Origin: Paragordius varius
Taxonomy: Eukaryota > Nematomorpha
NCBI GenBank assembly: GCA_964247055.1
Contig: OZ176056.1
Coordinates: forward strand, 7,316,001 to 7,380,000
Reading direction: 5' to 3'
DNA length: 64,000 nucleotides
Positions within the stretch are counted from its first letter, which is position 1. The number at the start of each line of letters is the position of its first letter. Shown here in pieces: positions 50,001 through 59,729 of this stretch. A program made the translations under genes and the position numbers. Below the pieces are notes generated by a model. That model ran no database searches and was not told the DNA's origin. It saw nothing but the letters and a program-made list of their open reading frames with translations.

Positions 50001-50917
50001 AATATTACAATTTTATAATTGTATTAGACGGAGCATTTTCCCCTAATAAAAGTAATTTTACTAGGCCTTTTATAAATAACAACCCATTTAAAAGTTATTG
50101 ACTTTGTAGATAAATTGTAAAATTATAGAGGTAAATTGGTAGACTCCTAGGATTCAAAAAACATGTTATTGTTCGCAATAAATTTATTCTTGTACTTTGG
50201 ACTTTTATTGTAAATTAATTTTATTAAAAATTTGTATAAAACAGATATAACATAAGCAAAATATAAAACCTATTTGGATGACTTTTTCCCAAAAACTCTA
50301 AAGCAAAGGAAATCGCTTCATAATCCAATCTCTATAATAGAAATTTTTTTCTTTATATTGCAAAAAACTTGTGGTAAACATTCTGTTAATCTAGGAACCA
50401 ATAAAACATTACAATGAGCTAAAGGGCTGGCATTTATAATTACGGCATTATATGTGGATTCTAAACATTAGTTATATGTAATTATTATATAATTTAAATT
50501 TATCGTTTGATTTGTATGCATTAGAAATAAAAATACAATTATTGATTTTAAATCATAACTGAGGTGTCATCCTATGATATACCTGTATAAAATTTTATTA
50601 ATATCTGATGTATATAATTATGAATACTTCGTCTGGTTGTATCTTGGTAAAATTAAATTTTGTTGAATCAAATGGTTCGTGCATATGTTTAAGGAATTGC
50701 GGTTCTCGTCGTTCAAAAGCTCTCTTGGCATTTAGCTAAAATATTTATTTATAATTACTTGTAACAAAAATTTAATATTTTTTCCAACATGCTTGGATGG
50801 TGTTAAAATGTCGTATATGAATCTAAATATATTTTTTCGTTCAGCTTCATCCCATTTTGTTAAGAGAAAAGTATCAAAATTTAAATTTTTCGGACTAGCA
50901 TTGGTGAGCATAACCAT
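46742..50917 (-). CDS. GDPGP1: GDP-D-glucose phosphorylase, ten exons
   Basis: Exons (minus): 50917-50759, 50735-50628, 50604-50583, 50460-50369, 50331-50270, 49722-49617, 48155-47836, 47571-47441, 47128-47063, 46881-46742. They total 1206 nt, 401 residues, all in phase; human GDPGP1 is 385. The family phosphorolyses GDP-glucose, clearing a mis-made nucleotide sugar in the cytosol. Signatures in order: FDTFLLTKWDEAERKNIFRF, LQLNAKRAFERREPQ, FNFTKIQPDE, IINASPLAHCNVLLVP, the catalytic HIT-like motif ASVNHLHIHAFYL (near 49650), SIPHNLFATW, YVWPRKPNF and AACEIAGHLIIKDEEQY. Introns 1 and 2 are 23 nt and intron 4 is 37 nt, while intron 6 (1461 nt) holds an inverted-repeat element. Exon 7 carries an Asn-rich insertion of about 50 residues. 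The start is the first ATG before the conserved region; the N-terminus is shorter than in mammals, so an upstream exon is possible. Confidence 0.92.
47014..47045. repeat. TA dinucleotide run inside GDPGP1 intron 9
   Basis: An uninterrupted TA run of about 32 bp just downstream of the exon 9 donor. Comparable runs occur near 18272, 24523, 26072, 30738, 36210, 40169, 47627 and 60273. Confidence 0.9.
48186..48525. repeat. Palindromic element with internal 21-nt tandem motif, in GDPGP1 intron 6
   Basis: Ends ATACCATTTACAGTTCAAAT and ATTTGAACTGTAAATGGTAT are inverted repeats at TA. Inside each end a unit of about 21 nt (CCCTTGAACAATTCAAATTCA and its inverse) is repeated two to three times. It lies between exon 7 (ends 48155) and exon 6 of GDPGP1. 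A degraded copy is at 21900-22225. Confidence 0.85.
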
Positions 50918-51049
50918 ATGGTGTAAAACACACTGTGTCCGAAATCTATAGATTGATAAAATATGTATTCTGCACATTTTTCTAGCCAAGTTTTTGGAGC
51001 CAAATGCATTATTCCAAATACTAACATATACAATTTGTAGAACATACAA

Positions 51050-51955
51050 TATTTACTTTAAATTTTTGATGTAGGTACCGAAAATTTTAAATTTAAAGAC
51101 GTCAAAAATGAACCAAATTTGTTAAAATCGGAAAATACCGAAACTTCGCAATAAAATATCACCGCTAAATATTGACATCAAAAAAAGTTTAGAAATGGAT
51201 TGCTCAAATTAATTTTGTGATATTAATAAAAACATTTCTAAGCATCTCCCGGTACAAAAACACTGTAAAATATTATATTTCTATGCTCTTAACTATTAAA
51301 AATACATCACTAAAATAATCCGTAACTCAAAATCAAAAGCACCCTGAGAGGGACACATCATATCAAAATACATAAACTAATATATAATCCACACTTATCA
51401 AAAAAACGATTAAAAGTGACAATTACCATACCATTAATATTTACTTATATTTTAAATATAGAGAGATGTAAAAAATACACTAAATTGTAAAACAGTCATG
51501 TCGATAAGTATGTTCAAAGGATATCTTCACCATAAATGGTTAAATAGTCAGTATTTTTGACCCAGGCTGGCATCAAACAATATATTTTATCACACATCAA
51601 TAAATAATTAAAATTTTTAATCACATATTCACTTGTCAATAAGAGCAATGACGTGTATATTATTTTTGCCTTAAAAGGCTTATTTGGTCATTATTTCTCC
51701 TAAAAACAATACCAGTTTATACCAGGGCTTCTTAAACTTTTGTAGTTCCCGACCCCAATTAAATGGCGTTTTTCTTAATGAACCCAACCAAATATAAATG
51801 AAAAATAATATTCTTCGAAATAACACTTAGAAGTTTTGTTGATAATATTTATCAGTATTTCGGTTTTAGGAGATTAACAAAAATCAATATACTTTATTAT
51901 AAATTTCGATAACATTTTCTGATTTATAGTAAATTTATAAGATACTAGCTGGCCC
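51050..51955. other. AT-rich upstream region of GDPGP1
   Basis: No gene recognised. At about 51721 the sequence CAGGGCTTCTTAAACTTTT, followed by TTCCCGACCCC, is a typical hAT-element terminus; its partner end was not found. The GDPGP1 promoter should lie between about 50920 and 51400, but no clear TATA or initiator element can be separated from the AT-rich background. Confidence 0.4.
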
Positions 51956-52620
51956 TGTCACGCTTCTGTGACGCAGTCCCTCCGATAGTTATTCCTTATA
52001 TTTGCAATAAATGATTTAATGGAGGTAAAAAAATTATAAGAAATGTCTTTAATTATTCTTTTACAAATTTTCGCATAGGCTCAAAAATTGTTTACTCGAA
52101 ATTGCTCATATTTAAACTGTCCCTTATTAAAATTAATATTCAACTATCATTGGATTTATTTTAAGATTTTATTTTTACGAAATCATGGTTAAAAGTTTTA
52201 CATTGTGTGTTCACACATCTGGGATCAAGGGATATAAAAAGTAAATCATTTGTAATCCCTTTTTTAAGGAAATAATGATATTATACAAATTATTCAGATA
52301 TGTGTTAAACTGAACTCGTATGGCTGCTTAAGTTTTATAAAAATTAGCTCCAAAACTACGCCATTTTTATATGGCGTCTCTGTTTTAAACGGGTAGACCC
52401 CTACCCATAGTATGGAAAAAGCGCTGAGTTAAATTCTTTTTTATGGGGCAAATATTTGGAATCATCTTTGATACCATCGTCTTATGGGTAATTCAAAAAA
52501 ATACCTCAACACTAAATAATCGTTATATGATGGCGAGGGCATAAAGACCCAAAATAACGGCTAAAAAGCCCGACCTTAATTTTTACCTAGTTACGGGTAT
52601 TATTTCATTTTAATGAGCTC
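51955..52620 (+). repeat. Repeat with ACTAGCTGGCCC hairpin head
   Basis: Starts with ACTAGCTGGCCCTGTCACGC and a CACGCTTCTGTG hairpin, a head seen in dispersed non-coding repeats of many invertebrates and reminiscent of Helitron-type ends. It runs without a clear boundary into the array that begins at about 52620. Confidence 0.4.
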
Positions 52621-55600
52621 ATATGGCTTCAGTAAATTAGCTCCAAAACAACGCAATTTCTATATTGTGGCCAGTTTTAGCGGCTATCTGTTTACCCAGC
52701 AGCCAATATTAAGAAAACGCAAGACTAAAATTTTTGCCTTTTAACAGGAAATACCTGGAATCCTCATTAAGTTTTAACGGCTTAGCAAAAAAATGTTTAT
52801 TTTTTTTGAAAAAAATAGCCTTTTACAGGGGAAGAGGGTAGAAAGAGAGCATAAATTAAAAAATAAGCCGACTATGTACGGCGCAATCGAGAAAGATAAA
52901 AAAATCATATGAAATCCAACACGTTTTCCGGAAAATTGCAAAGACAATTTTTGTGGGCTTGTGTTTTCAAAAAACCCGTTGTTTACACGGGGTGGGCCCG
53001 AACTGGGGGCCTAACTCAAAAAAAGAACGAAGCTATTGTCGGAGCATTTATTAATGATTATGTTTTTTGACATTTGGATTTGAATGATACCGATTTTCCG
53101 GAAACAGATCACAAAGCCACCACTTTCCATTTTTATAAATATATAGATTAGTAGCGTAAATCTCGTGCTGCTACGCAGTCCGAGGAAGTCCTTCGGACTT
53201 CTGGGGGGGGTTTCGAAGTTTGGATTTGAATGGGTCTACCGGTTTTCCGGTACCAGAACACAAAGTTACATGAGGAATAAGTTTTTAGCAGGTAGCTCCT
53301 TACTTAGCAGCTATCATCAAAGAAACGGTGGACTAAAATTTTTGCTTTTTAACAGGGAATACGTGGAATCCATATTGAATTTTTACGGTCTCATACCTAG
53401 GGCGAAAAATCGATTTAAAAAAAATATTTTTGTGGACTTTGTTTTTTGAAAAAGGTGGCATTTTACGGGGGGAGCGGGTAAAAAGAGGGCCTAAATCAAT
53501 GTGACTCGACTATTTCGGCGCAATCGAAAATAAGTATACAAAAATCATATTTGAAATAGAATGGACCATCACGTTCTCCAGAAAATTGTCTCAAAGACAC
53601 AATATTTGTGGACTTCTGTTTTCAAAAAAAACCCGTTTTTCACACGGGGTGGGCCCGAACTGGGGGCCTATTTCAAAAAAAGGGCGAAGCTATTGTCGGG
53701 GCATTCATTAATGATTATATTTTTTCCAAGTTTGGATTTGAATGGGTTCACCGTTTTTTCTGTACCAGATCACAAAGCCAGCATTTTCCATTTTTATAAA
53801 TATATAGATTACCATAAATAATGTTTTATTATACATAGAGTAGCGTATGGAGTAAAAGATTGCTAGTGCAAAATAGAATAAAAAAATGATTTTTTAAAAA
53901 AACAATCCTAGTTGTAAATACACATATGTATAATGTCCCCTTGTTTTTTTAAAAAAAAACAATTTTTTATTCTATTTTCCACTAACAATCTTTTACTCCA
54001 TACGCTACTGTATATTTAACATATACATATGATAGATACTTTTTACTCAGCAGCTATCATCAAAGTAACGCTTGACTAAATTTTTTGCCTTTTAATTGGG
54101 AATACGTGGAATCTTTATTGAATTTTTACGGTCTCATACCTTGGGCAAAAAATCGATTAAAAAAATATTTTTGTGGACTTTGTTTTTTGAAAAAATGGCA
54201 TTTTACGGGGGGAGCGGGTAAAAATAGGGCCTAAATCAAAAAAGTGACTCGACTATGTTCGGCTCAATCGAAAACAACTAAATAAATATCATATTTGAAA
54301 TAGAATGGACCAACACGTTCTCCAAAAAATTGACTTAACCCTTTCACACGGGGTGGGCCCGAACTGGGGACCTAATTCCAAATAAGGGCGAAGCTATTGT
54401 CGGGGCTTTCATTAATGATTATATTTTTTCGATATTTGGATTTGAATGGGTTCACCGGTTTTCCGGAAACAGATCACAAAGTTATAGAGAAATCAGTTTT
54501 TCGCGGTTAGCTCCTTACCCAGCAGTTATCATCAAAGAAACGCTTGGCTAAAATTTTTGCCTTTTAACAGGGAATACGTGGAATCCATATTGAATTTTTA
54601 CGGTCTCATGTCTTGGTCGAAAAAGAGATTTAAAAAAATATTTTTGTGGACTTTGTTTTTTGAAAAAGGTGGTATTTTACGGGGGGAGCGGGTAAAAAGA
54701 GGGCCTAAATCAAAAAAGTGACTCGACTATGTTTGGCGCAATCGAAAATAACTTAAAAATCATATTTGAGAATGGACCAACACGTTCTCCGGAAAATTGT
54801 CTCAAAGACACGATTTTTGTGGACTTTTTTCAAAAAAAACCCGTTTTTCACATGGGGTGGGCCCGAACTGGGAGCCTAATTCAAAAAAAGGGCGAAGCTA
54901 TTGTCGGGGCATTCATAAATAATTATATTTTTTCGATGTTTGGATTTGAATGGGTCTACCGGTTTTCCTGTACCAGATCACAAAGCCAGCATTTTCCATT
55001 TTTATAAATATATAGATTACCAAATATAATGTATTGATATCCAAATATCTTTTAACATCCTATACATATGATAGAAGCTCCTTACTCAGCAGCCATCAAA
55101 GAAACGCTTGACTAAAATTTTTGCCTTTTCACAGGGAATACGCAAAATCTTTCTCGAATTTTTACAGTCTCATACCGTGGGCAAAAAAATACAATCAAAA
55201 AATTATTTTTGTGGACTCTTTTTTTTATAAAAATGGCATTTTACGGGGGTAGCGGGTAAAAAGAGGGCCTAAATCAAAAAAGTGAGTCGACTATGTTCAG
55301 CGCGATCAAAAATAAGTAAACAAAAATCATATTTGAAATTGAATGGTCCAACACGTTCTCCAAAAAATTGACTTAACCCTTTCACACGGGGTGGGCCCGA
55401 ACTGGGGACCTAATTCCAAATAAGGGCGAAGCTATTGTCGGGGCTTTCATTAATGATTATATTTTTTCGATATTTGGATTAGAATGGGTTCACCGGTTTT
55501 CCGGAAACAGATCACAAAGTTACATGAGATCAGTTTTTCGCGGGTAGCTCCTTACCCAGCAGCTATCATCAAAGAAACGCTTGGCTAAAATTTTTGCCTT

Positions 55601-56060
55601 TTAACAGGGAATACGTGGAATCCATATTGAATTTTTACGGTCTCATGTCTTGGTCGAAAAAGAGATTTAAAAAAATATTTTTGTGGACTTTGTTTTTTGA
55701 AAAAGGTGGCATTTTACGGAGGGAGCAGGTAAAAAGAGGGCCTAAATCAAAAAAGTGTCGACTATGTTTGGCGCAATCGAAAATAACTAAATAAATATCA
55801 TATTTGAAATAGAATGGACCAACACGTTCTCCGGAAAATTGTCTCAAAGACACAATTTTTGTTGACTTCTGTTTTCAAAAAAACCCGTTTTTCACACGGG
55901 GTGGGCCCGAACTGGGGGCCTATTTCAAAAAAAGGGCGAAGCTATTGTCGGGGCATTCATTAATGATTATATTTTTTCGATGTTTGGATTTGAATGGGTC
56001 TACCGGTTTTCCTGTACCAGATCACAAAGCCAGCATTCCATTTTTATAAATATACAGATG
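52620..56060 (+). repeat. Tandem array of about six 0.4-0.65-kb units
   Basis: Units begin near 52620 (diverged), 53165, 54045, 54480, 55075 and 55530. Each full unit has, in order: CTCCTTACCCAGCAGCTATC, TTTTAACAGGGAATACGTGG, GTGGACTTTGTTTTTTGAAA, GAGCGGGTAAAAAGAGGGCC, CACACGGGGTGGGCCCGAAC, GGGCGAAGCTATTGTCGGGG and TTTGGATTTGAATGGGTCTA. Units at about 54045-54450 and 55075-55500 share the same internal deletion, so the array grew by duplicating a pair of units. The first complete unit starts with two GC hairpins (53164-53202). Overlapping frames such as GEAIVGAFINDYIFS are kept in several units, but no known protein matches. Confidence 0.85.
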
Positions 56061-58490
56061 ATCAATATAGAAATGCTGGTATAAACAGTTTTTCCGAACC
56101 AGAAGATTTTAGGATATATTTATATACGATGTATTTTTCTTTTTAACAATAATTTTACTAGTTTAATAACATTTTTTGTTAAATTGTCACCATGGCGAAA
56201 GTGTGGGAGGCTAGGGACCGAATTTCGCCCCTTTTTATTTTGCGGGTGTAGGGGAAAAATTAATTAATTATTTTTATTTACAGTGTATGTAATTAAAGAC
56301 TGCTTGATTGAATTATACTGGCAAAGAATATAGATATTAATATTGGGATTACAATTCAAGTAAAATTGAATTTAATTAATTAGTTTTCGATTACTCCATG
56401 TAATCTTTGTCAAACGTAAAAGCTAAATCCCAATTTTATACAATAACGATTCAGAGTAAACAATATGCAATAGAGATATTGATAGGGAAAAAAAATGAAA
56501 AAATTCCACTATCTCAATATTTATCACAAGTAGATAATTAATTTATACCATCTTATAATTCTCTTCAATTTAAAAAAATAACGAGTATAGATAGTGTTGA
56601 CACCAAAAATTAAGCGAAGCTTAAAAAAGATTAGTCGTATTATGATTTAATTCCGTTCATTTAATATATTTTGCTTTTTGGTGTAATTAATAATGAATTA
56701 TGCAAACGATTTTAGGGAATACTTTCGCGGTAAATTCCTTTAAATCACTAATACTAGGAAATTCCCATAGCTAAAATATCAAGTAACCAACAGTTTCAGC
56801 CAGTTGTGATGAAGTTATGAGAGGAGTATCCTTGTTTTTAACTTTGCCAGTTACGGTTTTTTCCCATAGCGGAAGGCTTATTCTCAATAAAAATATTCAT
56901 TAATAATTATATTAGAAGCACACGATGGCTAGAAAAAAGTTGAGCATTTTATCGGTACTAATAATTGAAGCGGAGATGGTGGATCAAAAATTTTAAAACA
57001 TGATTTTTTTGATTAATATACTAAAACTCGGCCTAACTAAAATCTATTGGTTCTGTTCAATAATCATCTTTTAAGATCATTTTCTCGATTATATCTTTTC
57101 CATAAATTTTTCCGTCATTTGGGCCTCATATAACGATAAATGCTCAATTATTTTCAATCATAATAATATTAATTTATTTAATTATATTTAACTTTTAAAA
57201 ATAACTATCTAAGGTTAAAGGATTGACGGTGGTTAGGGTAGGCCGGTGGTTACTATACATCAGATTAAAAAATATGAGGGGCGCATATGTTTTGATTCAA
57301 GATGCCTGCCAAGTCATGCAAGTATTATCATTTTAAATAGACAAAATTTTTTTGCGAATCTAAGTAATGCGCCATGTGTAAAGATAACTGCAAACAAATT
57401 GGTCATGATTTTACTCAAAACTCACGGCATAGCCAAACAAACAATATATATATAGTATCTAGATATTTTTTAACAAAAAGGTTAGGGGGCCCAAGTTTAA
57501 ATCTAGCGTGAGGGTCATAATTCTAGTTCCGTGACTGTCATATCATTGACTGGTGTATGGAAGGGCAGTAATGGCTGTTTTTTGTGTTCACAGGCAACCT
57601 GAGTCTACTACAACCTTTTCTTGATTTACCTTGATACATGCATGGCTCGTCTAAATTACATTTTATCTTTTGATAAAGAATTATTTGTAAATCCAGTAAT
57701 GGCATAAATAATTATTGGTCCATTTAAATTTTTCGAAGCCATTTCACCTGTCTAGCTCGTTAAATTAAAATTAGTGTGTAACCAAAACTGTGGATAATAT
57801 ACTTGGAACCGGAATGAATTCTAAATTTAAAATACTTTGCACGATTTTTCAATATTTTTTGAGCATAATTTCAAAGGATTTGTTAGGTAGTGAGTGGTCT
57901 AGAAAGCAAATAACTCTTATGCTGTTGTTTTTCAACAGAGATTCTCTAAGTTGGGTTTATTTTAAGCTATCTCAAAACACATATCAATTAATATATCTAC
58001 GTAAGTTTTATTTTTAAAGGTAACATTTGTTGACATTTCGGGATAATATTTTTACAATGTTGTAATGCCAATATAACTTGTAACAAAGTGATGGGACAAA
58101 TTACTTATAAATAAAGTCTGTATTAAATTAATAAATAATACTAATTTTTTTATTTAAAATTGTTTAACTAATAGTTGCAAACTAATTTTATTTCAATGGG
58201 CCAGTGATCGGAATTAGTTTAGCGAAAAACGGTTAAAAACCATGAAGCTCAGATATCTTGATTGATTGTCTTGTAGTGCACCCATTTATCCAAAAGGATA
58301 CAATGTGGACCTATACCCTATAAATTCTCAAACGATAATCAAATTTTATAAAAATTTGTATCAAATAAATTATATAAAAATTAATGAAATTAACAGTAAG
58401 ATGTTTACATTTGAGTCCAACTAATAAACACATTTTTTTGATAATTTTATTTTAAAGAAAAAAACGTGGCATTTTTGGTTTTTTGACACT
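56061..58490. other. Intergenic stretch, mostly unassigned
   Basis: No gene recognised. A segment at about 57215-57330 (GGATTGACGGTGGTTAG, then TTTTGATTCAAGATGCCTG) resembles one at about 63130-63390 (GGATTGACGGCAGCCAGG, then TTTGAGTCAAAATGCGTGG), so it is a decayed dispersed repeat. Open frames at 57246-57455 and 57790-58017 have no recognisable content. Confidence 0.35.
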
Positions 58491-58498
58491 ATTTTAGC

Positions 58499-58609
58499 AT
58501 CTTTGGGTACATTTTACTCTCTTTATATCATATCCCCTGGAACGTTATGGTATTAGAGCTGGACTTGATTATCTTAGATATGCGTGTGAGTATGGTATGG
58601 CAGAATAAT
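58499..58609 (+). other. Possible terminal exon, frame uncertain
   Basis: After a good acceptor (CACTATTTTAG, ending at 58498) all three frames stay open for roughly 18 to 37 codons. The frame with the most AT-rich third positions reads HLWVHFTLFISYPLERYGIR and then LDYLRYACEYGMAE before TAA. It looks like the end of a membrane protein, but the gene it would belong to was not found. Confidence 0.25.
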
Positions 58610-59729
58610 TAATTAATTCTCTGAAAGGTAAAAATCAATCAAAAATTTTATTTAAATATACCTCAGAAAATAATGTTACTTATACAAGAAATCAATACAA
58701 AAACTTTTGTGATAAACTTCAAACAAGTATCACATATCAAGCTTTATAAGATAAAAATCCCCTTTAGGAAAGATTTCGATTATCAATACCATATATAGAT
58801 ATTTTGATGTTATCTTAAGTGTCAAACTGTCACCAATAACTATATACTTTAAATTCCACATGTGGTAATTACAAATTTATCAATTCATTCGATTAAAAAA
58901 ATATTTTATATATGTAGATGCTTTAATAGATTTAAAAAAATAATTCACTACTAGAATTTGTTTAACTTTTTATAACTAACATCTTTTGATTTTTAATTTT
59001 TCCAAAACAACGCAATAATTGCACATGGAAAATAGATTAACATATGTCTTCATACCATGTAAAATAAATTATATATGTATATATTTTTATATTTAAGGCG
59101 AAAGTTTAGATGTATAATACATACTAATTTGGTGTAAATAGATAATGTATATTTAATAAATTTTTTTGCCTAATATCAGACGTTGGGTATATGGTAAATA
59201 CATCTAGTCTAACATAAAATTATTTGGAAAAATTAAATAAAATTAGGATAGATAGATATATATAATTTATTTGAAACAATAGAAAAGTATGTGTTTAAAA
59301 AAAGTTATATATAATTACATTTTTTCCAATAACTCTCTACAGACTATTATGTTTATTTATTAATATCATTAATTCTGGCTTGCTTCATTTGAAGATGAAT
59401 TTAAGTCTAGAAAAAAAATTATAAAATATATATCTTTATTACAAAAAATCCAATTTTATCAAAATATTCTATGTTAAAAAATAAATTATACCATGGTTTA
59501 AATAAAGCTATAAATGCCATATTTTGATTCGAATTGTTTTAACAGTCATTCATGGATACTAAAATTAAATTTGATGTTGAAAATTGCGCTATATGTATAA
59601 TTAAAATAGATGCGCGGTAAGTTCCCGATTAGTACGGAATTGAAATTATCACAATTTTTCGATAATCTTTTTTATGTTATTGTTTTGATGATATTTTTGT
59701 TAAGATATCTGGCGTATTATCAAATATTT

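Noticed and set aside
52620-56060. Regularly repeated block as a CRISPR-like array
   Set aside because: The repeats are 0.4-0.65 kb long with no short repeat-spacer pattern, and the DNA is eukaryotic.
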